Source: Podospora pseudocomata
Lineage: Eukaryota; Ascomycota; Sordariomycetes; Sordariales; Podosporaceae
Reading direction: 5' to 3'
Assembly: GCF_035222375.1 (NCBI RefSeq)
Contig: NW_026946363.1
Coordinates: 4,216,001-4,280,000, forward strand
DNA: 64,000 bases
The translations under genes and the position numbers were made by a program. Under the pieces are notes generated by a model. It was not told where the DNA came from and ran no database searches. It saw only the letters and a list, made by a program, of their open reading frames with translations. Each line of letters begins with the position of its first letter. The stretch's first letter is position 1. Positions 1 through 12,653 of this stretch are shown one piece after another.

Positions 1-889
1 GGATGTACTCTTACTGCGAGCGCTCTGTGAGGTGGTGAGAATCTCCGAGGCATAACGATGTTTGGTTGTATTTGTGATGGATTTAATGTTTAACGAGGTG
101 TTGACAGACGGTGTGGACTGGCAGGAGGTATTTTGGCGGCGCAGGTTGCTACTTGGGTTGGGCGGTCATGTATGGGTGGGCGGGTTTTATATGCTTGATA
201 ATACCCCTTTGTGACGATGGTATGAAAAAAAGGGAAAGGAGTCATATGTACAATAACTTGTGCTTCGGCCTCATAACAATGCTGTATTTGATGTCCCCAC
301 ATTGTTCGTTTCTTGCTTGTTGATTCTGGAAGGCGCAGATCGAAAGCTGCCAAGCAACCACCTGCAGGGGGACAGGCCCTTTCCATTTTTGGATCAAGCG
401 GGGGTGAGCGGGGATGGAGGGACATTTCCACCACACCTCCACCACACCTCCACCACACCTCCACAAACCCACAAACTATTTTGACCGTCTGATTTCTTAA
501 CCTCCGAACTCACTCGGAGGCCAAGACCGAGTCTGACAACCACCTCCGGACCCCACCGCTCGGATCCGCTCCGTGACACCCCTTTTCCGACCTATGCTGC
601 CGGCCCGTCCCTTCTAACTGCCGAGTGATTTCGGACGAAGTGAACAGACACGCAACGCCCGAGGTTCACAACTGTATTAGCAGCTTGGGACGTGGTTCTA
701 CGGTGGGAAACGCGCTCACTTGGAAACTTGCCGTGGAGCACTCGGAGGATTTGCCATTGGAGGTTGGATTAGAAAGAGGAGCCGTTCTTGAGTTTGGGTC
801 ACGCTTGTCCTCTTCATCCTCTTTTCTCATTTGACCGGTGGCCGCCCCCCTTTTTTCCTTCGTTGATCCGGTGCCCTGCAGCAAAGAAA
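1..889. other. Upstream region of the Zn2Cys6 factor
   Basis: I see no convincing gene here. Short open frames exist on both strands but none shows a recognisable domain. A 12-bp unit (ccaccacacctc) is repeated about three times at roughly 428-465. The stretch probably holds the promoter and leader of the transcription factor that begins at 890, and possibly the end of a neighbouring gene outside the window. Confidence 0.5.
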
Positions 890-3700
890 ATGGAGACAGC
901 CGGAGAGCAGAACATCCCCGCGAGTGCTCGGCCTCGGGTAACGAATGCTTGTGAGGCATGTCGGTCGGCCAAGGTTAAGTGCATGGCCAGTAATCAGTTG
1001 GGGATATGTAAGAGGTAGGTTTTTTTTCTTTTCTTTTTCTTGTCGGGTAAGGGGAGGGGAAGGGGTGTATAAAGGGGTTGAGTTGTCATATTTGTCTCCC
1101 CTCCCCCAGATCGTACACACACACTGTGAGATATGTGTTTGTGTCTTTGATCAAGAAATCACTTGTTCTTATTTGCAATTTAGATGATTAACAGTTGTTC
1201 TTGTGTGTGTTAGATGCCTGGATTCCAAAAGAGAGTGCATCTACAAAACTGGACCTCGAACTCGACGGCCGAAACAGTCGAAAAGGTATGATATTCTTTT
1301 TTATACCAGGTTATACCCAACAAGTAAAAGTTCCCTACCGGATATCTCCAAGTTATTCATCTGTTGACATCACCTTTTTTTTTTTTTTTCGCTCACATAA
1401 AGATCCCAATCCTCCACCGACCCAAACACCTCCACAACCGCCCCCCCTCCCCTCCCACCACCACCCGGCCCCTCCAAAACCTTCACAATCGACATCCCCA
1501 TGCCCGCCGACGACGACGTAACCGACAGCTTCGAGGTCCTCCGCCTGGCCCACGAGTCCACACTCAACAACTTGGTTCCCCACCTCTCCTCAGGCGAAGA
1601 AGACCAAGAAAATGAACCCATCTACGACTACGACTACGACAAGAACGCCAACATGGACTGGCTCAACACCGAGCAGACCTCCAACTGCGGCTCGGTCATC
1701 TCCTCCCATGCCTCCTCCCTTCCGATAGGGGCTTCGGCATTGTCCACCCCGCCAAGCAGCACCACCACCGCTGCTACCACTGGCGCGAGATCCAAGCAGA
1801 AGAGCAGAATGGTGGCTAGCTTGGGGCTGCAGCCGCAGTTCAACGTTGATTCGGCGGGCAAGTTATTGCAGACGTTTACGGGGGTGATGTTGAATCACTT
1901 TCACTGTTTGGTTATTGATCCTGAGCGGGACACGGTGGCGAGTTTGGCGAAGGAGAGGCCGTTCGTTTTGCTTGCTGTGCTGGCGGCGGCGAGCGGGAGT
2001 CGGACGCTGCAGGGGCACAGTTTGTATGACGAGGAGTTTAGGAAGATTTTGGGCTTGAAGTTTGTGGCTGGGGGGGAGAGGAGTTTGGAGCTGTTGCAGG
2101 GGTTGGTGGTTTACATTGCTTGGTTAGTCTTTCGTGAGGACGGTTAGTGGGAGCGCTGACATGGGACAGGTATCCGTTTCATTTGCGGCCAAAGAACAAG
2201 CAGGCGTACCAGTATATACGTATGGCGGTGGACATTGTCTTTGATTTGGAACTCAACGAAGACCCGGGGACGGACCGGGTTGATGTCCCGCCCACCAAGG
2301 CGAGGTTGGAGGAGATAAGGACGTATGCGGCTTGTTATTATCTCGCTTCGTCGTAGGTTTTCCTGCCCTGTACCTTCTCGTTGGCAGGAATCTGACACGA
2401 TCACCAGATTCGCCGCCACGTGGGGCCGCACCCCAACTCTAGCCTACAACACCTACACCGCCCACTGCTGCGAAATGCTCTCCCGCCACAGCCCCCTCAA
2501 AGGCGACCAGGTTCTGGTCTGGCAGGTCAGACTTCAGCGGCTGGTGGAGGAAACCAACGATCTCCGCCGGACTCAGAGGGGTGGCGCGCATTCCCAACAA
2601 AGTGAATACCAAATCAACCTCATGATACGAGGAATGGAGACGCAACTCAAAGAGTGGGAGGCGTGCATGAGCCGCGAGCTTAAAAACACTCGTGAGTCGT
2701 TTTAGCTCTTCCCCGATACCAAACTCACCCAACCTCTGGCTCGCCGGGTACACCACCCAACCCTATCCCTCACCGCTGTCCACCCCCTTCCCCATGCCGC
2801 CCAGATGCTAACCCCGCCCCAGCATCCCTCCGCATCCTCCTCCTCTTCACCCCCCTCTTCCTCTCCGGCGCCCCCCTCCTCAAGCTCCCCTCCACAAAAC
2901 TAACCCCCCTCCTCGACCCCTCCCAAACAACCTTCCGCGCCGACGCTTCCAAGCTCTCCTCTCTGATCCCCACCCTCCGCGAGTTCTACTCCTACTTTTT
3001 GTCCCTCCCCGCCCAGGAAATAAACGCCTTCATGGGACAAGAATGGGGCTCCTTCATCCTCGTCATCATCCTCGGCTTCAGGATGTGTTTCCCCATGGCC
3101 ATCTGTCCCGAGTGGGACGACAAGCTGGCGCGAGAGAGGATAGGGATGGGGGAGTTTTTGGGAAAGATGTGTGGTGATGCCGCCAGGGAAGAGGGGGGAA
3201 AGGGGAAGGGTACGTCTATGGATGTTTTGAGTGCTAGCAGAATTGTGCTGGGGGTGGTGAAGAAGAAGTTTGATAGGCGGGTTCAAAGGGTGGAGCGGGA
3301 GCAGAGGGAGGAGCAGGAGAGGCAGAGGGGGTTGATTGGGCGGGTTGTGGAGGGGTTGGGGTTGGGGTTGGGGGGTGGAGGAGGGGGACAGGTAGCGGGC
3401 GGAGGAGGAGAAGGAGGAGGAGGGCATGATGGTAGTATTGGGGGTTGTCCTATGATGGATGGGAGTATGGAGGGGTATTATGCTTATTGGGACGAGACGT
3501 TTGCTGATACTGCGGGGCTGGGAGGCGGTGGGTTTCAGGGTCCGAATGTTGGACCTATGGGAGGGGGAGGGACGACGACGACGACGGGGGGGATACCGCA
3601 GCAACAGCAGACGATGCCGCAGGTGAGTGGTGATCTTTGGGGTACGATGACTATGGCTTGGGCGCAGGGGGGGATGACTTTTGATGGGATGGGGCAGTAG
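890..3700 (+). CDS. Zn(II)2Cys6 fungal transcription factor
   Basis: Predicted six-exon gene: 890-1014, 1214-1285, 1403-2122, 2170-2352, 2408-2691 and 2805-3700, giving 759 residues with phases that join correctly. The binuclear zinc cluster is split by the first intron; its cysteines are at residues 21, 24, 31, 40, 43 and 50 (C-x2-C-x6-C-x8-C-x2-C-x6-C), followed by a basic linker RTRRPKQSKR. Exons 3-5 look like the helical middle homology region of Leu3/War1-type regulators (MLNHFHCLVI, YPFHLRPKNKQAYQYIRMA). The C-terminus is glycine-rich. Family knowledge: such proteins are nuclear DNA-binding regulators. The target genes cannot be read from the sequence, and no biosynthetic cluster lies beside it. 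The start at 890 is the first ATG that leads directly into the zinc cluster. Intron boundaries are by eye. Confidence 0.85.
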
Positions 3701-6700
3701 GTGTTTGCGGTCATATATTTGTTCATAAGATCTTGATGTAGGGTTGGTTGATACGTTAACTGAAGACGTGTTTTCTTTTCTGTTTCGAACTCGAGGGACA
3801 ATCAACAAATTTGAATTCGGACAGGGCTCAAATGATGGTCTGATATTGCCTTCGGAACACCTGGACCAAATCTGTTTGTTAGCGTTGCATGCGAATCAGG
3901 AGGCATGCCAAGTGTATGACAGCTGCCTCGATTGCTGAGCACTGCCTGCCGTTTCGTCCACCGCGTGGCTCTGAATATTGCAGACTCAAAGGCATGTGAT
4001 GAATGGCGTGAGACCCTGAAGCCACTGGATATGTTGTCCAGCAAACTTCCACCTCAGTGGCAAGTCAGTCCTCGTCATCAAAGTGATGAACTTTTACACT
4101 GTCAGCCAATCAACGCCCACGCCCACCTTTGCTACAAGTTTATACTACGCAAGTGTAAACGTCAACACGCTCATCTCCCAAACCTATAAAAACCCCCTTG
4201 ATCAAATACTCGCCCAAACCGATGACCCTTAGCACCGGGCAGTACTCCTCATTTTAACACCAGTCCGAGCCTCTCACTTCCCTTTCCATCAGGAACCAAA
4301 AACCACAGATAAGAGCCCGCCTCCCACGTCCGGGTCCCCAGAACATGTGACCCGCAACCCACGCAGGTCATTGACGTGAGCGGGATCTCTCCAATAAACT
4401 GGACCTTCTCCACGCGGGATGATCACTGAGTTTTCGTTGGGTGGGAATTTTCCCTCCTCCTTGAAATTGGTTGGGCAGGAATTTCCCTTCAGCCCACGTT
4501 ACAGAGAGAGAGGTGCCGTCCTCGGGTTAAATGAAATGGCGAAAATAGGAAACGATAAACTCTCCCAAACCGGTCAACTGTAATAAAACGGATCACAAAA
4601 CGCTGATAACACCCCCCGCCCTGGCCTTGCAAGAAAAAGAAAAAAGAAAAAAGAAAAAAAGGCGAAAGACTGTGTTCGCGCCAACAGATCTGCAAGAAGC
4701 TTGTCTCGGCTCCGTGGTCAATGCGTTTTGGGCGACGACAGGAACGTTTGCAAAAGAACGTTGCCCTCTTGCCGGCAAGCCCGACCCCTTGCTGCCTCAC
4801 TCGATTCCCCCCTTTCTCGATCGTCTTTCGCCTCCCCGCGCTTGCGATAGAACTAGGCTCCGAGGCAGGGGTTTGGATCACGACGACAAGGTCCCAAAAG
4901 AGATTGACTTCTGGCCTTGTGATATCTTGACTTTTTATGTGACAAGATGCTCTCCCATCCACGTTCTCATCAGCTAGTTCCGTTGGGAGCCGTACCCGGG
5001 GCCCCGGTGCTTGTCACGTCACAGTCGCACTGTTCGCGGGTCTTTTTCTTTTACTCTGGAGTTTCGTTGCTAAATTAAATGAACCTAGTTGTTGAACATG
5101 AAGATCAAACCCCAAACAGTCGCATCGAAAACGTGCTGTGATACTTGCCTTGGTAAGCCTACCGGTCAGCAAGACTCTGACTGGAGCGAGTACCCCAGGT
5201 CTCACCAGCTTCTGGACTTTGAAAAAAAAAGAAAGAAAAAGGCTAGCCTGCGGTCGGTGGTGTGGCATTCCTCCTGCTTCTGGTTCAGGGATCTTCGAAT
5301 TCCGCGATTTCGACGGGTATGCATGCTGAAAAGAAGCCGGAGCCACTTAGGTACCGTAGCCAGATTGTACTTGTAGGTCTGACAATGGGGGGCACGATGC
5401 AGGCGGAGGGGAAGGGGAGAAGAGGGGACCGAAGCAAGCCACCACTACCACACCATCACCTACTCTCCGAGGGACACTGGAGCCCTGGACCTACGCAGCC
5501 CGTCCTCCTCCACCCCACCATCTTGGGGTGGTGTGAGAAACCCTCGCTTTGCGGCGGGATTGCGACTGGATCAGGAAGCCAGTTTTCGCTGTGCCTTGAG
5601 ACATTGCTTGCGCGTGACCATCAAGCCCATCTCAATGAGCAAGGCCGCCGAAATATTGGGTTCTGCCACGTTGGAAGCCATCTCAACCCCGCAGCAGACA
5701 AGGTGGTAAATAAGGGTGTAAGGCAGCCCAGCCGTCTCGGACAGGATTCCGTGCGGTTCATCCTCCATCCACGAGCCTCAGTCAGCATGAATCTCTTTCC
5801 GTCTGGTGTGACAAAAGTCGCGGGGATAAAGTTGGGGCCCCGCGATTGGTGACGAGGCGAGAGTCCTGGGTGACGCGATGTCCAGCTACGTGAGAGATCT
5901 TGGTTGCCGCCGAAAATGACCGTGTATTGATATGGGTCTATATAAGTCATGGTGTGAGGCTGAAGGTTGTAAGCCTACTTCTACGTGTCGCTCGGCAGCT
6001 TGCATCGTCGACGCGCCTCGACGACGATCGTGCACAGTGATATCAGCCTGTTTGCCCTTGACCTGTTGGTCGTCTGAAGTTGCTCCTCAATGCCACCGGA
6101 GTGACTGAAGTGGGAAGCGGCCGCTTGGCGTCGCTCGATTCGAAGAAGGGTATCTCGAAGAAACATGTGCATCTGCAGCGCAAAGCGCAGGCCGAACGCC
6201 ATTGGGCGTATCTTGATCACTGCCCTCGGCGTGATGCAGTGCTTCCCTGCTTACCATGCCGGCTCGGGAATGGGCCCCGGCATCGTCGTGCATCTTCGCA
6301 TTCAGCCAGCAGGCACCGAGGAGGTCCAGGTGGATGTCAGTCGTGTGTGATGGCGTCCTTCTTTAACCCTCGAGAAGTGTGGAATCATCTGGTTTCATTC
6401 GATGCGACCCTGTTCATTCCGGTTCCCGCACGTACGGCCGGCAGGTGTAGAAGAAGAGTTAACATTGTCGGGTGCTGAGAATCCGGGAGGTCAGCTTTCA
6501 GGAATGTTGACCGTGATCTCATGTACCGAGACACTCAACTTACCTTATCCTCGCCAGAAGCAAAAGATGTTTGGGTGGGACGCGACTCGGACTGTTTCTA
6601 GCCTGGGCACGTTCCACCTAGCCCCGTTTGCTGTGGGTCCTCCAAACATAACCCTTGGGCCGAAAACGGTCAGAATCTCCGGTGTGGAGATGGCCCACTT

Positions 6701-8779
6701 GTTTCGCCTTCTTGTCAGTTCTCCACCTCTCCCGTCATCCCTTCAAGATTGATCATCACTCGCACGGGCATGGATGGAAGGAGATGTCTTGCAGCTCCGA
6801 CGACATGGAAGCTTCCATTCATGCGATTCTAGTGTGTTGTGTTCAGTAGATTTCGGGCGACATTCTGCCCTCTCGGGCGCCTTGGCATCAATCACTCTAT
6901 GCCATCTCGGTGCATGCGCAATGCCCATGGCCATGACTGCGGGATTTGGATGCATGGCGAAGGGTGCCAGGCGATGGGGGTCACTACATATGGAAGTCCA
7001 TATACGCACCATTCAGAGCTAGGCCTCTCAAGCCTTCCCAGGACTGAGGCCGGTCGGATTCAGCCGTGAACCCCACTACTATTGAACCCCTCTCGGCCAT
7101 CTTACACCGGTCTTCATATTTACTCTCATCGAACCCACCATCTTTGATGCGAGTCCAACCTACCGACTTTGAATTCTGCTCGGTTTTCCCGAGGTCCACG
7201 AGGCTTGAAGACTTGTGGGCAACAAACAAGGTTCAGCGCCGAGGTTGGTGTCGCCTCTTTCTTTGTGCTTTTGGCTTCTCACGCTGTGGGATGGTGGCGT
7301 CTTGGACAAAATGGAATAACTGGTTGCGTCTATTCAAAGAAAAGTCTCTCCAGGCTGGTTGCTGAGATTGCAAATGTCAAAGGCACTCGAGGGCATTCAC
7401 GAGATTAGGCTCAAGAAGCCAGCCAGGCATGTACATGTGAATAAATCTGTGGCCAGCGGGGTCTGTGGCTTCTGGAATAGTCCGGCATGCTCGTGTGTAG
7501 TGTCGTGGGCGTCACAAGGCCCTCGTGCTGCCTGAACGCTAAGTGGGTGCACGGCATGATCTTCAGAGACTCATGGGCTGCCTGTTCTTATGGCAAAAGC
7601 TTTTCGTAGATGTTAACATCATACGAGCCAGGTAGGTCAGATTCTGCCAAACTCACCGTGTCCAAGGGACGAACCTTACAAAGATAGGACCATGGTTGCC
7701 CTCTCTCCGGCGGAGGTCTCAGATGTAAGTTTTCCCGTGGCTCACCGTTGACAGTGCACCGTTTTCTCTTCCTCACCTTGCGCCGTCTGCAACCGTTCCT
7801 TCCATCTTATCGTTGATAATCGATGCGCGCACAGGACAGAGGCTTGCCCAAGCTCCCTGGCTCCCTGGCTCCCTGGCTCCCTGGCTCCCTGGCTCCCTGG
7901 CTCCCTGGGCTCCATGTCAGGATTGAAAGACGTGCTGCAATCTTGTTTCTTGGCTGACCAGGACCAACAAGCGCGACGCCTCGCTCGTGCCTATCAGCAG
8001 CCAGGGCACAGGCTCCTCTTTTTTTTTTTCTGCGGCACTGGGCTGGGTACATTGCGACAGTACCGTGCCTCGACCCAACGGTACCTGTGGAAACTGGAAC
8101 CCCCCCCCTCCCCCCAGCATCCCATCATTTGATTGAAAGCCACCGGCCGTTCGCTCACTCGGCTGAGCACTGAGCACAGTCCCGTCCCAAATCCCGCTTT
8201 TGCAACAGCTCAATCCTGCACAGCACACAAAGCTGCCCCCTTCCCACCCACCCAATCTTTCTCCAACCCCCAACTTTTTTTTCCCCAAACGTCGTTGTCC
8301 TCGTTTGCGCTGCTGTACCTGGCTGTGCTGCACCACTCCTCCACGGGCTGTCATATTGCGCGCCCCTCCACCCTCGTCATCACATCACCAATCTTTAATC
8401 ATTTTTTTTCTCTTCGCCCGCGTCTTTCAGGTTGTCGTCGCGTCTCCCTGTTCCATCTGCGCGCGCCCAGTTCCGACAGGCTGCCAGCGAGTCGGTTCAA
8501 ACCAATTCGCACCGGCCCGCGACTTGCCCGCCCTGTCCATCCCAACCATCCACCATCCACCACACCGGACACCCCGACCCGACCAGACCAGGCCCGACCA
8601 CATCGCCATCCGTACCTGACAGCTAACTGCTCCACTAGCACAGCTGTCGCTGGTCAATCCCGTCGCCCATCTCCACCCGTTCTACCCAACAGCGCACACG
8701 CACTCACACTCGCACTCGATCGTCGCGATCGTCGCCCTGGCCGCTGTTGGATAACGCGACGTTGCATGCATCGTGAGGC
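3701..8779. other. 5-kb tract without a convincing gene; probable promoter and leader
   Basis: No frame here gives a recognisable protein. The longest frame, 5262-5852 (+), is compositionally plain and lacks motifs. A-rich runs occur near 4630-4660 and 5221-5240. An 8-bp tandem array lies at 7853-7908. The last 700 bp before the RNA-binding protein gene is pyrimidine-rich on the plus strand (CT-rich with many short C and T runs), as is common in fungal promoters and leaders. An ATG at 8766 opens an out-of-frame upstream frame that ends at 8855 inside the main coding region. The length is large for a fungal intergenic space and may hide a non-coding RNA or a long leader. Confidence 0.5.
7853..7908 (+). 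repeat. Octanucleotide tandem array, 7 units
   Basis: The unit ctccctgg is repeated seven times without a mismatch. It lies about 870 bp upstream of the Whi3-like start codon, in the probable promoter or leader. Perfect copies suggest recent slippage, so the copy number probably varies between strains. Confidence 0.95.
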
Positions 8780-10492
8780 ATGCCTGGGGATCAGAATTTG
8801 GTCGGTGCATCCTCCAACGGACCGGCTCCCACTCCTCAATCATTTGCTTCTTTGACAAGCAACGGCAACGGTGTCAAGTCCTATCTCGCAACAACAGCCG
8901 CTTCTGCAAATTATGCAATGGCCGCCTCGAGCTTTCTCCCCGCGCAGCATCGGACTCCGGCGATAGGCAGCGGCTTGGGTACCTACCCGCCTGCCCTGCC
9001 AAAGGCCGACTCTTTTGACGCCAACGGCAATGGCCACGCGACCACCCCCCTCGGCACTCCGTTCTCTACCACCCCGCCCACCCTCTCCGCCGCCGTCATC
9101 CGGAACCTCCCCAACGACACGGACGAGAAGTTGTTGCGCGCCATGCTCGTATTCTCCAAGGACCTCGCCAGCATCGAGTTCCTTCCCGACGACAAGGGCT
9201 TTCGCGCTGCTCACTTGAAGTTCAAAAGCCCCGCCGGCGCGCTCGAGGTCAAGAACAATCTTGACGGCAAGTCCAATCACTCCAACGACGCCGACATCAT
9301 TGTCGAGATCATTGGCCCGACGAGCCCCTCGTCCATGGGCAAGCGATACCCGAGCGACGTGACCCTCCCCGTTGGCACACCCGCAACGGTCTCTGGCGGC
9401 CCCTCGACTGCGCCGTCGTCGCGCCAGCAGTCGCGATTCAACAGTCACTTCCACACTATTGAGAAGACAGCGGTGGGAAATGGCGCATACGCTGGTGACT
9501 TTCGAACGGCAGACGGCCGTTTTGACGTCTTTGGTCCTCAGTCGCCCATCGGAACGCACCCGAACGAGCGCAACGGCATGCTGGGCAAGTCGATGATTGA
9601 CGCCACGAATGACGATGAGGACACGGCGCAGCTTCTCGGGAAAACCCACCTGTTTGCCGAGAGCGGCCTGCAACGCCGACAGACTGCTCCGCACATCCCT
9701 ATCACGTCGCGCATGGCAAATATGTCTCTGAACATCAACACGCAGTCTGTCCAACCGATCGGTCAGTATGGTAATCACCAGGGCTTCGCCACCATGTCGC
9801 CAAGCATGATGACCTCGGTCGGCGGATTTCCCCTACCCCAACAATACAGGACACACATGCCGCCCGCTAACCCAGCCGATCAAAACCCGCCCTGCAATAC
9901 CCTCTACGTTGGCAATCTCCCGGTCGATACGTCCGAAGAGGAGCTCAAACAGCTGTTCTCGAAACAGCGGGGTTACAAACGGCTTTGTTTCCGCACCAAG
10001 CAGAACGGACCCATGTGCTTTGTAGAGTTTGAGAACATCACCTTTGCCACAAAGGCGCTCAATGAGCTGTACGGTTTCCAGCTCCACAACAGTGTCAAGG
10101 GAGGAATCCGTCTGAGCTTCTCCAAGAACCCGCTTGGTGTTCGCACAGGTCAAGTGCCCGGCCAAAGCGGTCAAGGAGCACTGAATGGGCCGAACGGGGG
10201 ACACGTCGGAGCCAACGGCTTCACCACAGCCAGCGGGCCGCCCCCAGGTCTCCCGGCACAGCCTCCTCCAGGTTTGGGCCTGAACAGAGCCGGGTTCTCC
10301 AGCTCGCCCGGGCTTTCCAACCCGTACTCGTCTCCGACCTACTCGAGTCCCTCCACAGATGTTTATGATCAGTGGAACAACAACCTCGTGTACGGCAACG
10401 GCAACAGCGCACACATGATGGGCGCCAACGGCAACAACGGGTACATGATGGGCTCGAGCGCGACCTATCCCAGCCACATGATGGGTAGATGA
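8780..10492 (+). CDS. Whi3-like RNA-binding protein with two RRM domains
   Basis: Single uninterrupted frame of 570 residues. A degenerate RRM lies at about 101-178 ([20 protein letters not shown]). A clear C-terminal RRM lies at about 373-455 with RNP2 LYVGNL and RNP1 GPMCFVEF, ending [13 protein letters not shown], which is the hallmark of the Whi3 family. The remainder is low-complexity (Asn, Gly, Ser, Pro, Met), typical of proteins that form RNA-protein condensates. Known for the family: yeast Whi3 binds mRNAs such as the cyclin CLN3 transcript and restrains cell-cycle entry; in multinucleate fungi it positions transcripts near nuclei. The start at 8780 is preceded by an out-of-frame ATG at 8766 whose frame overlaps the main one until 8855, suggesting translational control. 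The upstream region is unusually long. Repeats of HMMG near the C-terminus are notable. Confidence 0.85.
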   Translation: MPGDQNLVGASSNGPAPTPQSFASLTSNGNGVKSYLATTAASANYAMAASSFLPAQHRTPAIGSGLGTYPPALPKADSFDANGNGHATTPLGTPFSTTPPTLSAAVIRNLPNDTDEKLLRAMLVFSKDLASIEFLPDDKGFRAAHLKFKSPAGALEVKNNLDGKSNHSNDADIIVEIIGPTSPSSMGKRYPSDVTLPVGTPATVSGGPSTAPSSRQQSRFNSHFHTIEKTAVGNGAYAGDFRTADGRFDVFGPQSPIGTHPNERNGMLGKSMIDATNDDEDTAQLLGKTHLFAESGLQRRQTAPHIPITSRMANMSLNINTQSVQPIGQYGNHQGFATMSPSMMTSVGGFPLPQQYRTHMPPANPADQNPPCNTLYVGNLPVDTSEEELKQLFSKQRGYKRLCFRTKQNGPMCFVEFENITFATKALNELYGFQLHNSVKGGIRLSFSKNPLGVRTGQVPGQSGQGALNGPNGGHVGANGFTTASGPPPGLPAQPPPGLGLNRAGFSSSPGLSNPYSSPTYSSPSTDVYDQWNNNLVYGNGNSAHMMGANGNNGYMMGSSATYPSHMMGR

Positions 10493-12653
10493 GTGCCTCC
10501 TGATCATGCCGTCAACAGAACATGATGTTTCGCTTGCTATTTCGGTTTATCATCTCGCATGTTACCACAGCGACTGGGCCTTCTGCTCTTTCCAAGTGTC
10601 TTGGTCCGTGCATTGCGTGGCATGGCCTCGGTGTTGGGTGGAAAGCGGCTTGACTTGTTGCTGATTGCATCAAATTGGTGTCTTTGCAATTGTTGTTGGG
10701 AGGAAAGCGAGGTTTCGACGGCGTCTCTCGAATTTTTTTTCTCCATTCTTCCATTCCCCCCGCTGGCATGATTATCACCATACAGCGCTTGTTGCATTTT
10801 TCGGTACTCTTTTATGTGTTTATTTGTTTATTTTTGTTCCTTTCGACGGGCACAAGGGAGTTTTTTTTTTTTTTTTTTTTTAGAGAGTGATATCATCATT
10901 ATACCAGACGCATTGGGAGAGTGCTTTTGGCTTTTTCCGGCCCTCCTTTGGGGCGATTTGTCCTCACGGCACAATCGGCTCTTGGTTTCACGCATTACAA
11001 CACCACCATACTGTCAAAGCGGCGGCGTAAAGGGGTCAGGGAGAAAAGGGTGGGTGGGGGTAATCATGGCCAGTGGCGTATAGCATCGGTTCATCATTAC
11101 ACCAAACAAGCGAAGCATATTCTGGTGACACGCATTTTGTTGAAGGGTTTTCTTTTTTTTTTTTTTGGAGGGAGTTCTGGTAAAGTTGATGTGGCTTTTA
11201 CACACCTGGGTGGGAAGCGGGATTTGTCTTTCCAGAATTTCTGTTTAAGCGAGGGCAATGGGGGAGGTTAGGAATCGGGTATAGGAGGTGGGAGGTTTGG
11301 GGGTGGGTGTTGGGAAAAGAAGGAGTTGTGGTTTGTTTGTAACCTGTACGACTGCAATGTTAGTTGGGAAGGGGATATCAAAACAAAAAGGAGGTCGGTG
11401 GGTTAGGAAAGGGGGAGGGGAAACTCGATTCAAAATGCGGAAAAAAAAGAAAAACAAGAAAAATCATCTCAACACGCAAACATACGGGACCACCATAGTA
11501 CGGAACCACAACACGCACATCTTGGGATAACTGGTAAAAGAATTGGCACGGGAAAGGAGGGGGGAAGCACTTGATACATACTCTATTCTTTTTTTCTTTT
11601 TTTGCTCTTTTCTACACATACAAAACGGATCGCATGCAAAGGATTTTTCCGCACAACACTGGTTTCATTGTTTTTTTGGGTTGGATGGTTTTTGCATTCG
11701 AGATGGCCATTTGACCCGGGTTGCTGTTACTTTTGTCATTCTTCTCCAGAGCACTCGCTGCTCTGTCTTTTTTTGGCCTTGCTGTTGTGAAAGTTTCTTT
11801 TGAGAGCGATGGCAGACAATACATTCCAAGTGGTTACGCATAACTTTGGAGGATACCCTAGTGTCAGCAATGCCATATAAGCGGTTGCTTCTTGTGACAA
11901 TTGTTTGTTTTCATAGCCGTGGTGTTTTGAAACTTGGTGTGATTTTCGTTCAGTATGTTTGTGCATCTAGTACAGGCTGATGGGCTGTCTTGGTGGTGAA
12001 TGGCGATGTCTTTTAGGTTCTAACGGTTATGCTATGCGTCTATGTCGTGAAGAGAGTTAAGAATTAAATAGGATGAATGCCTCGAAGGTTAGGTAGATAG
12101 ATGTATAATTTTCAATATGTTGAATGCCATCTTGATCAGAGGACCTCGGAATCATGGTTACCTGCTTGGGGGGTGTCTTAAGAAGTTCGTCCACGATTTC
12201 TACAGATTACTAGACCGTCTTTAAATCCTTTTCAACCCTTCATACCAGCCTCTTGATTATCTATTTGGGACCCATGATCAAAGAGAGGCCGCCTAATTTA
12301 AGTGATAAAGCGACACGGTGGGGAATATGGAATTATTAGGACAAGGTGGGAGAAGATACGCCCAGAAAACTCAGGCTCAGGAGGTCTTCATCAGCCATTA
12401 CACAACCACGATTCTCGGACGCTGAAATCTCAGGAAAAAGTATGACATCAGCAGCAGAATATCTTCGGCCTAGATTTGCAAAAAAAAGAAAAAAAAAAAG
12501 AAGAGGGTATATATATATACTCGGAAACAAACCTTCCCAACAAGGCTTGACAGCCAACATGAACAAAACACATCATCAAACAAACGCTCCGCTCTGCTCA
12601 AGCCACAACTCGAACCCCCTCCCGCCACCTTATAAACCCCCGCTCAGTTCACC
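10493..12653. other. 2.1-kb convergent intergenic tract
   Basis: This lies between the 3' ends of the Whi3-like gene (+) and the dehydrogenase (-). No convincing protein frame is seen. It contains homopolymer runs (T at 10861-10882 and 11152-11166) and G-rich stretches near 11040-11420. It probably holds two long 3' untranslated regions. A non-coding transcript is possible but unsupported. Confidence 0.5.

Noticed and set aside
2900-3808. 302-codon minus-strand frame over the last exon of the Zn2Cys6 gene
   Set aside because: Low-complexity His/Pro/Leu translation caused by the GGN-rich sense strand.
5262-5852. 196-codon frame in the long upstream tract
   Set aside because: No motif and no codon-bias contrast with its surroundings.
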